Positions 34,998 through 43,792 of a stretch of DNA of 64,000 nucleotides are shown piece after piece; the stretch's first letter is position 1, and each line of letters begins with the position of its first letter. The notes beneath the pieces are model-generated. The model was not told the origin of the DNA and did not search any database. It saw nothing but the letters and a program-made list of their open reading frames with translations. The position numbers and the translations under genes are program-made. This stretch comes from Coniferiporia sulphurascens. Its lineage: Eukaryota; Basidiomycota; Agaricomycetes; Hymenochaetales; Hymenochaetaceae. The stretch spans positions 124,001-188,000 of the forward strand of contig NBBA01000024.1 in the NCBI GenBank assembly GCA_002794785.1. Direction: 5' to 3'.

Positions 34998-35448
34998 AGG
35001 ATCGACAAGTCACCGAATTGTCACTAAAAATAAAATAAAAGCGAGTAAAACAAAAATCCGAGTGTATCAAAATGCCGGCCAGGCAGGTCTTTAAGTGTAA
35101 TGCCTGGTTCACCGCAGAGTTTGTTACCGCGCTCTTTGGTACCTAGTCCTGGTCTTTCACCACAATTAATGGTATGATGTCCGAAGACAGTGAAAAAGCG
35201 GAAAAATAAATGCAAGAAGAATCCCTAACCCGGATTGTGAGTCATATTAGCCTATAGGGCCAAATGAAGGCCAATAAACGATAAGGAAAAGGCAAGCTGC
35301 CAATAAGGACAATAACAAGCGGGGAAGTGGGCGTAGAAGGAAGAATAGAAAACGCACTAGTGGGCCTTTTAAGGTCACACCCAGGAGTAGTAGTTTAGGG
35401 TCGTTGTGGACACACGCTAGTTTTGTGTCATTGCGGACTAGGATCCCC

Positions 35449-36099
35449 TTAGTTGGAGTGATCGTCGTTGTTAGACCCCATATCGATGTCATCCAGGTTG
35501 ATGCCGGCCGCAATGTCATCCATGTAGGACTGAAGTAGAACGCGTGCCCCTAGATCAGAGAGACGTACCGTGCGTCTTCCACTTGATGTGTTAGGTGGAG
35601 ACGGGGGTCGGTTCTCGTCATTGGTGGTCGTTTGCTCTTGTCCGTGTTGTGGACATTCCCCTGGAGGGTGGCGAGGAGCTGCCTTCTTGCACCATGGACA
35701 GGTGTACTGGACGCAGTACGTGGTGAGGTGAGCGGGTGACTGGCACGCGGAGCAGTGTGTGCGCGAGGATGACGGGGATGACTCCTGGGACGGAGGTGGG
35801 GCTTGAACCGGGAGTGGTTCAGTCTGGGTGGCTGAGTTGCGACGAGTGACCACAGGGGATGATGGGACGGTTGGTATGAGAGGAGGAGCCGGTGTTGGAT
35901 GGTAGAGATGTGCCTGAGGATGAAGAGGAATGAGTACTTGGTGTATACCTTCTTCCTCCAATGCCTCGTAGTCCGTGTTGCGCAAGAGCCTGAGATCGTC
36001 GACGAGGTTACTGAGACGGGAGTCCAGCATCTCCGTGATTTCCTGGGCGTGCCATGCCAGGCGTTGCATGTCCTCCACTGTCCGTAGGCGTTGTCGCAT
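35449..36099 (-). CDS. Extra ORF 3b: zinc-knuckle protein downstream of integrase
   Basis: 216 residues. The N-terminus is helical (MLDSRLSNLVDDLRLLRN), the middle Pro/Ser-rich. A CCHC knuckle follows (CSACQSPAHLTTYC, C-x2-C-x4-H-x4-C), then a related CPWCKKAAPRHPPGEC with longer spacing. It overlaps ORF 3a by 92 bases in another frame, so the pair may be one protein joined by frameshifting, splicing or a past indel; an in-frame stop precedes its ATG. A second nucleocapsid-like module besides the one in gag is unusual for a chromovirus. Its role, perhaps RNA binding, is inference. Confidence 0.6.
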   Translation of the reverse strand: MRQRLRTVEDMQRLAWHAQEITEMLDSRLSNLVDDLRLLRNTDYEALEEEGIHQVLIPLHPQAHLYHPTPAPPLIPTVPSSPVVTRRNSATQTEPLPVQAPPPSQESSPSSSRTHCSACQSPAHLTTYCVQYTCPWCKKAAPRHPPGECPQHGQEQTTTNDENRPPSPPNTSSGRRTVRLSDLGARVLLQSYMDDIAAGINLDDIDMGSNNDDHSN

Positions 36100-36763
36100 C
36101 CGGTTGACTTGGTGTGCTCATGGGTGGGATGCGAGAAGCCGGGTGACGTCCGTGTCCAGGTCTGGGGCTGCCAGCACGTGCTGGAGGATGGTACGCAGGA
36201 GGAGGGGTGCGGTGTGCCGGTTCGAGTCCTGCGTCGGGTACCTGCGTCGTGTCGCTAGGTGGTGGCGACGGCAGTACTCTGTGCTGGTTCCGCTGTTCCT
36301 GGAGCTGGGCTGCGAGTGCAAGTTCATGGTAGATCACTGCCTGGTCATGTAGATTGGCGAGGTGAAGAAGTAGGTCAACCGAGGGTGGGTCAGAATGGCT
36401 TAGCTGGTTCTCTAGGCCTTCGATTTCAAACTTGATCTCAGTGAGGTCCGAGGGCTGGATGAAGTCTTCGGGGAAGGTTTGTCGTAGTTGCTCGATGACG
36501 TCCTGGCGGGTAGGAGCCGATCTGCGCAGTTGGAACTCGTGGTGGCGGACTTCAACAGGGGGGTTCTGAATCGGGAGGGTTGGAGAGAGAGGTCTCCAGT
36601 TTGCTACGGTGGGGTAGCGGATGTGTGAGGAGGAGCGGGGTCCGCGTTGGTTGCGGTGGTTAATGGTTGTGGTGATTGCGCAGACGAAGACAAAAAGACC
36701 AGTGGGGATGGCGATGGCGAGGTACCAGAGATGTTCGTTGTTGGTTATGTAGGCGGTGGGCAT
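36008..36763 (-). CDS. Extra ORF 3a in env position, one membrane segment
   Basis: 251 residues, starting 32 bases after the pol stop. A hydrophobic segment covers about residues 12-34 (LWYLAIAIPTGLFVFVCAI), followed by a basic Arg/Ser-rich stretch. Predicted helices follow (FEIEGLENQLSH, LLLHLANLHDQAVIYHELAL), then a Pro-rich tail. The position matches env of retroviruses, but no fusion peptide, signal cleavage site or glycoprotein features were seen, so I do not call it env. The reading frame is -1 relative to pol and stays open back across the pol stop, just after an A7 run. Possibly translated by frameshifting or reinitiation. Confidence 0.6.
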   Translation of the reverse strand: MPTAYITNNEHLWYLAIAIPTGLFVFVCAITTTINHRNQRGPRSSSHIRYPTVANWRPLSPTLPIQNPPVEVRHHEFQLRRSAPTRQDVIEQLRQTFPEDFIQPSDLTEIKFEIEGLENQLSHSDPPSVDLLLHLANLHDQAVIYHELALAAQLQEQRNQHRVLPSPPPSDTTQVPDAGLEPAHRTPPPAYHPPARAGSPRPGHGRHPASRIPPMSTPSQPDATTPTDSGGHATPGMARPGNHGDAGLPSQ

Positions 36764-36795
36764 GTGAGCGAGGTGGGTAGTGGGGATAAAGAACG

Positions 36796-39700
36796 TTAGG
36801 TGATTTTTTTGAGGGTTTTATACGTTTCTAGGATGTCTGAGGCATGTGAAAGATCTTTTTCCGCTAGCCATTGGTTTTTGGAGGATGGGTATCCACTCCA
36901 CTTGACTAGGAAACGCTGTCTGTTTCCGGCGCCCTTGTGTGAGACAATTGCCTCGATTTTGTATTCCTGCTGATCTTCTATCAGGTCAGGTGGTGGTTGA
37001 CTGAATGGAGGTCCATGTGCATCGGTCTCCGAGTACGCCGAAAGAAGCGAGGCGTGGAAAATGGGGTGAATGCGCCATGCCTCGGGTAATTTGAGGCGAT
37101 AATTCAGGGGTGATAGTACCTGAACTATGGGAAATGGTCCCTCCCGTTTAGGTGATAATTTGCGGGAGCGGTTGGGAAAGTGCAAATTAGTAGCTTCTAA
37201 CCAAACTTTATCACCAAGTTTGAATGGTTTGAAGCCTCGTGCACTGAAACGTGCCATGTGAGCTCGTGCCAGATCATGGGCGGCAAGCGCTTCTTTCCTG
37301 ATTGATGAAAGAAGGCGCAGGCGTTGTGAGAGAGATGGGAGATCTGTATCTTCTATCACCGCGGGGATGGGTATCGGGTTATATCCTAGCATGATGGCGA
37401 ATGGTGATGTTTTCGTAACTGAATGGGTCTGGATATTGTGTGAGAATTCCAGGTCAGTGAGTGAGTCAGCCCAGGAGTGCGGTGATGTGCCGCAGTAAAT
37501 ACGCAGATAAGCTTCTACTTCCTGGTTGGCGCGTTCTGTTTGTCCGTCCATTTGAGGGTGATATGCCGTGGACAGTTTCGACTTAATCCCAAGGCGTTTG
37601 CATAACGTCTGGAATACCTGAGATGCAAATTGCGGTCCCCTGTCTGATATGATTCGTTTGGGAAGTCCGAAGCGCCGATAAACGTTGTCATGGTAGCATT
37701 TTGCCGTTCCGAGTGCGTCAATGGTCTTGTGACAAGGAATAAGAACGATTCCTTTGGAAGAGTCGTGGTCGACTACTACCATGATAGAATCATATCCGTT
37801 AGACGTGGGTAGGTCCGTGATGAAGTCCATTGATACCGACTGAAATGGAAGCATAGATGCGTCCGCAGGTATCGGGATCATGGGTGGCTTGGTTGGATGT
37901 GTGTTGATTTTCATCTGTTGACACGCAGCACACCCCTTGACGTAGTTTCCTACAAATACCATTAGTCCGGGCCACCAATAGTGTTGTCGCACTAATTGGG
38001 AGGTTTTGAATACCCCTGGATGGCCAAACGATGGGAGATCGTGAAACATCTGTAGGATTTCCCGTTTGATTTCCGCATTGTCTGGTATATAGACCCTTTT
38101 TTGGTATCGGAGAAGACCGGAATCTATTGTCCAGTCGTCAAGTGAGAATCGGAATGGGGAGGGGATCTTTAGTGTCCGTGCCTCCTGGATTGTTTTCGCA
38201 AACGAATCCCCTTCTTGGGCATCTCGAATGCGGTTCTGGAGGTCCATATTAATGGTTCCAATAAACAGTGTTTCAGGTAGCATGATACGTTCCTCTAGTG
38301 GTTCTTCGCCATGATCAGGGCGTCTAGATAGTGCGTCAGCGCTAGGAATGGACTTTCCTGGTCGGTGTGTGATTACGCAGTTGAACTGGGACAAGAATAG
38401 ATTCCATCGTGATTGTCTCGGAGCTAAGCGGCGTTCCGATCTGAAGTATGATAGGTTTTTGTGATCGCACCAGATCGTAGTTGTATGTGGGTTACCAAGA
38501 AGATAGTGGCGCCATGCTTCAAGGCCTCGTATTATCCCCAGAAGTTCTCTGTCGTAGACTTCGTATCGTTGCTGAGCTGGTCCAAATGTTTCCGAAATGT
38601 AACCGCACGGTTGTAAGTCGCCATTTGAGTTTGCTTGGTAAAGTACCGCTCCGGAGGCTACTTTGGATGCGTCCGTTTCGAGAATAAACGGTTTGGTGGG
38701 GTCTGGTACAAGTAAAGCCGGTTTGTCGAGGAAAAGCGTTTTGAGTTTCGTAAATGCTTGGTCTCGTTTGGGTGTCCATTTCCACTGTTCGCTGGTATGG
38801 GTGAGCTCGTTAAGCGGATATACCATGTCCGAGAAGCTGGGAATGAATCTCCTGTAGTAATTACAAAATCTCATGAAGCTTCGTAGCTGTTTAATGGTGC
38901 ATGGAGTGGGCCAATCTGCAATTCCTGCCAGTTTGACAGGGTCCATATGGATATTGTCTGGAGTGATGATCATGCCTAGAAATTCGACTCATTGTGCTCC
39001 AAATATGCATTTTTCCGGTTTGCAATATAGATCATTTGCTGCGCAGATATCGAGTACGCGGCACGTGCGCTGGTACAGTTCTTCCATTGAGTTGGCAGGA
39101 ATGAGTATATCATCCATGTAGATCAAGGTTCTGTCTTCCAGGATTGCAAAGCGGAAAGTATCGTCCATGAATGCCTGGAAAGTGGCCGGCGAATTGCATA
39201 GTCCAAAAAACATGACCGTTGGTTCAAACAGTCCTCGTGGTGTTTTAAACGCGGCTTTCCATTGGTCTCCATTTTTAATTCGAATGTTATTGTAGCCTGA
39301 ACGAAGGTCAAGTTTCGTAAAGTATTTGGCCCCTTTGAGTTTGTCCATAAGGTCACTGATTAGCGGTAGCGGATACACGTTTTTAATGGTTCCTTTGTTA
39401 AGTGCGCGATAGTCTTGGCATCCTCGAAGGCTAGTATCCTTCTTCCCAACAAAGAAGAAAGGAGATGCCATTGGTGATTTGGATGGACGAATGTATCCTT
39501 TTCGCAGGTTTTCGTCTAGGAATTCGTCGAGTGCTGCCAGTTCTTTGGGTGCTAGTGGGTATACTTTGCAGTCACGTGGTATGAATTCCGGTTTGAGATC
39601 AATAGCGTGATCGTAAGGTCTCAAGATTGGAAATCGTTCCGCCGCTTTTTTGCGAAAAATATCAAGGTATCGGTGATATTCAGGGGGAATCATCCGTTCC

Positions 39701-40185
39701 ACAGGTTTTGTTTCTTTAACCTGTTCCTGAGCAAGCGAAGTAGCCGTGGTGACTTTTGCGATAGCGAGAGTGCCTTTTTTCCAATTTATAACCAGGTTGT
39801 GGTTTTTTAACCACGGTAGGCCAAGGATTACGTCTTCCTTGCCTAGTGATGTTACGAGTAACTTTAAGGGAAGTGATTTCCCTTCGATGCGAGCCAATCT
39901 CCAAGTGTATTTGGTGATGGTTCCGTGCTTGTTGGTGGATCCGTCCGCATTAAGGACCGTAATGGGACGAGCAAGTGTTCGCGTTGGTATGCGATGCTTG
40001 ATGACGAATTTGGCATCAATAAACTGGCCCTCAGCGCCAGAATCGATGAGTGCATTGGTGGGGACGGTTTTGTCAAAGACAATCATAGAAATTGGGATCT
40101 TCATTGCGGGGAGTGAAGGATCGGAATTTACAATTGGAGACATAGTAACAGGAAGACTTAATGTCCATCTAAGCTTCCTCTTTAA
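36796..40185 (-). CDS. pol: pol polyprotein (one in-frame TGA)
   Basis: Reached from gag by a -1 shift; an alternative ATG lies at 40143. Order: aspartic protease (ALIDSGAEGQF), reverse transcriptase (PMASPFFFVGKK, LDLRSGYNNIRI, catalytic YMDD), RNase H (ETDASKVASGAVLY), integrase zinc finger (HPGVFKT...CAACQQ), integrase core (SMDFITDLP, SDRGPQF, GQTERANQE: the D,D,E residues are present) and a C-terminal chromodomain (IEAIVSHKGAG, FLVKWSGYPSSKNQWL). It makes cDNA and inserts it; the chromodomain steers integration in this lineage. A TGA at 38989-38991 interrupts the frame just after the RT core, at a place where CGA (Arg) would fit. Otherwise the frame is open over about 1,130 codons. Confidence 0.9.
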
Positions 40186-41435
40186 AAACCCTGTTTGTCC
40201 AGGATGTCGAAGATCTCATCTTTCTTTGTCTCGTCGAACTGATTGAGCAGATTACAGATGCTAGCCGCGATATCCTCGGGAGCCTGGTCCGCCGAGGCTG
40301 GTTCTGGTGTTTCGACAATTGGGAATGCGTTGTCAATGGTACAAACCATACGCTGTTGGCTGGGTCCCTGCTGATACTTGGTGCAGTCGCGCGCATTGTG
40401 GCCTTTCTCTCTACACGCCAGACAACGTCCTTCGCGCATGCACTTTGCTCGTTCCTCCTCCGATAAGCGTGGAGGACGACCTGTGGTGGTTCCCTGCGTC
40501 GTGCACTGGTTTGGCTGATAAGGTCGGTGCTGTTGATTGTTTCCAAGATTACGGAAACGATTCTCTTGTTTAATGGGAAGTTGTCCCGGGCCACAGAGGG
40601 CCTTGAGTCGTTGGTAGACAGCGTCCTGCTTGGAAGCCTCTTGGTACCATTCCTCGATGGTGGTCGGTGCCTTGGAACTGGCCAAGACGCGTGATAGAAG
40701 GCCGTGCTTTAGGCCCTTCTTGTAGATGGGAATGAGGTTGTTGTCTCCTGACATCCCTGCTCGTGTGACGAGGGATTGGAAACGACTATTGTAGTCGTCC
40801 GTGGATCCCGTTTGTTGGAGCGCCATGATCTCTTGGGATGCCTCAGCAACATCATCTGTAGTGATGAACGTGTTGCGGAAGTCGCATTTGAAATCTCCCC
40901 AGGTTCCATATCCGACAATGGTAGTTAGCATCTTGCCATTTGGGTCTTTGGCGAAGGCGGATGCGAGCGTTTCTCGGTTAATTGCCCAGTCTCCTGCAGT
41001 CCCTGTCTGCATGTAGGAGAGGACGAAGTTGACTTTTAACTCATCGGTGGTGTAGATGTGTTGGTTGATGTGGAGATACGCTTCACAACTAGATAGGAAG
41101 CGACGGGCGTACTTTCGGTCCCCATCAAAAGTGTTGGGACGAGCAAGGTTGATCTCTTTTGGTGCTGGAGTTGACGACATTGGTGGTGGTGTCTGGGTTT
41201 TCAGGAAGATTGTGCAGTAGTTGGGTACGTTCTGGAGGAATGTACTACTGGCGTCTTCAGCGTCGTTGGCTTTGAACCACTGGAAATCTCCGTTGGTGTT
41301 TTCTAACCACGAGTAATAGTCGTAGTCGTTCGAGTTGGGTTGCTTTTTCTTAAAGCACTTGAGGTCGTGGTCCCAGGTTCCTCCGATGAGGGGATAGACT
41401 GGCTGTGGGATGGCTAGTTTCAACAGGTTGGGCAA
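40182..41435 (-). CDS. gag: gag polyprotein
   Basis: 417 residues. It forms the particle that packages element RNA. A capsid-type helical region (NTFDGDRKYARRFLSSCEAY, GDWAINRETLASAF, YNSRFQSLVTRAGM) precedes a basic linker and a CCHC zinc knuckle, CLACREKGHNARDC. It ends DKQGF with TAA at 40182-40184, directly after the slippery heptamer. The reading frame is intact. Confidence 0.9.
   Translation of the reverse strand: MPNLLKLAIPQPVYPLIGGTWDHDLKCFKKKQPNSNDYDYYSWLENTNGDFQWFKANDAEDASSTFLQNVPNYCTIFLKTQTPPPMSSTPAPKEINLARPNTFDGDRKYARRFLSSCEAYLHINQHIYTTDELKVNFVLSYMQTGTAGDWAINRETLASAFAKDPNGKMLTTIVGYGTWGDFKCDFRNTFITTDDVAEASQEIMALQQTGSTDDYNSRFQSLVTRAGMSGDNNLIPIYKKGLKHGLLSRVLASSKAPTTIEEWYQEASKQDAVYQRLKALCGPGQLPIKQENRFRNLGNNQQHRPYQPNQCTTQGTTTGRPPRLSEEERAKCMREGRCLACREKGHNARDCTKYQQGPSQQRMVCTIDNAFPIVETPEPASADQAPEDIAASICNLLNQFDETKKDEIFDILDKQGF
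40185..40191 (-). promoter_or_regulatory. -1 ribosomal frameshift heptamer G GGT TTT
   Basis: In the gag frame the sequence reads CAG GGT TTT TAA, forming X-XXY-YYZ (G GGT TTT). A -1 slip gives GGG TTT TTA AAG and enters the open pol frame just before gag's stop. No pseudoknot was worked out. Confidence 0.75.
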
Positions 41436-41482
41436 AGGGTTGGTGCTTGGACGTTGGATATGTCAGCAAAAAAAATTTGGGA

Positions 41483-41493
41483 AAGCTTGTGCT
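41483..41493 (-). other. Self-complementary primer-binding site
   Basis: In element sense the 11 bases AGCACAAGCTT start two bases inside the 5' LTR end. They are the exact reverse complement of AAGCTTGTGCT in the LTR (41735-41745). No similarity to a tRNA 3' end was seen. This is the layout of Tf1/sushi-type self-priming. Confidence 0.7.
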
Positions 41494-41495
41494 AG

Positions 41496-42053
41496 TGTTA
41501 AGCTCAACAGTTACACGGTGATTGACGTCGGGGCTTCCTGATCGTCGGAACAGATGGTATGGCAACAGGGCTTCCTAGATGTCATAAGTCGAGGGTGATC
41601 GTCGGTGGGGCTTCCTGATCAACGATGTGGACGCGGTAGGCTTCTATAGCGAGTCGGGTTATGACGAAGCGACGAATGGCCAAGTGGCACACAGTAGACG
41701 GGTGGTAGCAGATAATGGGCTTGTATGAACAAAGAGCACAAGCTTAGGGCTTGTGCTACTGAAGTTACATGCTTATATACTACTCTATGTGTTTGCTACT
41801 GTAGCGACTTGGTTGGGTATGTTTACCAGACTATGGAGGGTCATGGAAACGCAAGGAAAGCCTTGGTAATACAAGTACGGTGATCAGTAAGCAAAGCACG
41901 TCATGATGGTGCAATAAGGCATCATCATGGCGTCTTATGGCATGAGGCAAATAAGGATGAGTAAGGCAGAGAAATGGGGGAGTTGCACTGACTGATGATG
42001 ACGAAGGGGAAGTGAGTCAGCGCATAAGGGGAAAGTAAAGGAAAATTGTAACA
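41496..42053 (-). repeat. 5' LTR of the chromovirus
   Basis: 558 bases, TGTTA...TAACA ends. In element sense TATATAAG (41772-41779) lies 34 bases before AAGCTTGTGCT, which is the likely RNA 5' end. Confidence 0.95.
41772..41779 (-). promoter_or_regulatory. TATA box of the chromovirus promoter
   Basis: TATATAAG in element sense; spacing to 41745 is 34 bases, suiting transcription start at or near the self-priming block. Confidence 0.65.
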
Positions 42054-42058
42054 ATCAC
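42054..42058. repeat. Target-site duplication ATCAC (right)
   Basis: Second copy of the 5-bp duplication flanking the chromovirus. Confidence 0.85.
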
Positions 42059-42443
42059 CATACTTGTATTACCAAGGCATTCCTTGTGTTTCCATGACCT
42101 TCCATAGTCTGGCAAACATACCTAACCAAGTCGCTACAGTAGCAAACACATAGAGTAGCATATAAGCATGTAACGTCAGTAGCACAAGCCCTAAGCTTGT
42201 GCTCTTTGTTCATACAAGCCCATTATCTGCTACCACCAGTCTACTGTGTGCCATTGTGCCCTCAGCCGCTTCGTCGTAACCCGACTAGCTCTAAGAAGTC
42301 TACCGCGTCCACATCGTCGATCAGGAAGCCCCGCCGATGATCATCCTCGACTTACGACATCTAGGAAGCCCCGTTGCCGTACCATCAGTTCCGACGATCA
42401 GGAAGCCCCGACGTTGATCACCGCGTAACCGTTGAGCTTAACA
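42059..42443 (+). mobile_element. Older solo LTR, right part
   Basis: Continues the LTR begun at 34251 and ends GTTGAGCTTAACA; followed by GTTAG (42444-42448), its own target duplication. Confidence 0.85.
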
Positions 42444-42498
42444 GTTAGTAAATTGATGAAAATTGTGATCGCTGGATCAACAGATTAGCAAGATTGAC

Positions 42499-43146
42499 AT
42501 GGCAAGACCTGTAAATCTAATTGATACCAGGAATCTATGTCAACACTGTAAAGATGCAGATCAAGTAGCATGGAAAGCATTTAACATTGCATGTGCAACA
42601 GTAGGACAGAATGCAGGATATGACAACTGTCAAATTACATTTGATCATACTACAAGGGAACAACAAGTGGCAGAAAGGCTAGAAGTAATAATCGAACATA
42701 GAGCGACTATGTTCTCATATCAATTGAATAGATATGTAATCAGCGCTTACACAAGAACCAAGATTTATAATCAGCCACATAATGAATTATGTTATCAAAG
42801 GGCAGTTATTACTTCAACGGATTATGCAGAAGCAGCACACCAAATAGTTCACACTATCAATAAACAATTACGAGAACAACTATTCACATACAAAGCCAAC
42901 TTCATAGCCAAAGGACACACAACAGTAGATCGAAAGGAACCAAACCAAAGACAGGAGTTAGTACCAATAGATAAGGAAATCATAATACAATGGTTCAATG
43001 ATGAACTGTCATATAGAGTCACACCAGGGTATAGCCAGATAACAAATATAAATGCTATAGGACCTGAGGAGCTCTTTATGCCAGTAGATGATAGGACACC
43101 AGAACGAACCCCTTTCAACATAACAATGGAAATGACTCAAGATTAG
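42499..43146 (+). CDS. Unrecognised intronless 215-residue ORF, perhaps retroelement-derived
   Basis: Not recognised. An uninterrupted frame with AT-rich codon use unlike the GC-rich host genes. It has one Cys pair near the N-terminus (CQHC), mixed charged helices (EQQVAERLEVIIEHRATM, AAHQIVHTINKQLREQLF) and an acidic end; no membrane segment. Sequence downstream (43.4-43.8 kb) looks LTR-like (TATAAAA box, CT-rich leader), so it may be the last ORF of a decayed LTR element. A stand-alone gene cannot be excluded. Confidence 0.45.
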   Translation: MARPVNLIDTRNLCQHCKDADQVAWKAFNIACATVGQNAGYDNCQITFDHTTREQQVAERLEVIIEHRATMFSYQLNRYVISAYTRTKIYNQPHNELCYQRAVITSTDYAEAAHQIVHTINKQLREQLFTYKANFIAKGHTTVDRKEPNQRQELVPIDKEIIIQWFNDELSYRVTPGYSQITNINAIGPEELFMPVDDRTPERTPFNITMEMTQD

Positions 43147-43387
43147 TCTACAGTAATAAGTAACAAGCCACAACAAGATAAGATCAAGAAGGCTAGCATA
43201 ATCGCTAAGCCACACAAGTATATCTAAGCATTTGGCTAAGATTAGCCGATGGAAGCATGGCAATCAATTAGAAGACGCAATTGATGGGAGTCAAGTATAG
43301 CGCATCGCACAGCAGAACCAATTAGGAAATAAGGAGAAGCATCATAGGTATAGTAGTATCCGAGAATGGTTAACTTAGGTATTATAC

Positions 43388-43792
43388 TGTATGACTCGAT
43401 GGAAACTCAGGGAAGGTTCTGGCATAAGATAAAGATAGCACGGTAGGCTGTAGAACATACTGGAATATGTAACTGACTCATAAGAAGCTAAGAATAGTAA
43501 ATAGCATGTACAGGATTGTACCGGAACATTCTTATGACTTATAAAGCGAGAGTAGTATGTTGTAGTATCTACTGGAACATAGTAAATAGACTACAACATG
43601 TAGGGTATAAAAGCCCAATGTAAAATTGTGGTAAAAAGCAGTTTAATTCATCTCTTGTCTCTTACCACCACCATCAGCTCTAACACTCTAGTGAGTGAAG
43701 GGTACTAAGCCTACCCTAAACTAACTAGTATTATTGTGTGAATCTGTTATCACTTGTTTCTAACCCTTAATCAGGGAGCGAATCTAACAGAG
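43388..43792 (+). mobile_element. Possible LTR remnant
   Basis: Starts TGTATGAC and ends ATCTAACA, with GGGTATAAAAGCCC at about 43603-43616 and a CT/CACC-rich stretch after it, all LTR-promoter-like. No second copy or target duplication was found in the window, so the limits are guesses. Confidence 0.3.

Larger units (their letters stand above)
34427..42053 (-). mobile_element. Full-length Ty3/gypsy chromovirus, 7,627 bp
   Basis: Transcribed leftward. It has two 558-bp LTRs (TGTTA...TAACA), a 5-bp ATCAC duplication, gag with a zinc knuckle, pol in the order protease, reverse transcriptase, RNase H, integrase and chromodomain, then two further reading frames before the 3' LTR. It is nested in an older solo LTR of the same family. 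LTRs differ at 14 bases (2.5 percent), all at CpG sites, so it is fairly young but mutated. One in-frame stop in pol probably makes it non-autonomous. Confidence 0.95.

Noticed and set aside
35449..36763. Calling the post-integrase ORFs an envelope gene
   Set aside because: Position and one membrane segment are suggestive, but no signal peptide, fusion peptide or glycoprotein pattern was seen, and zinc knuckles argue for RNA binding.
42246..42428. Short plus-strand frame
   Set aside because: It lies within the solo LTR.
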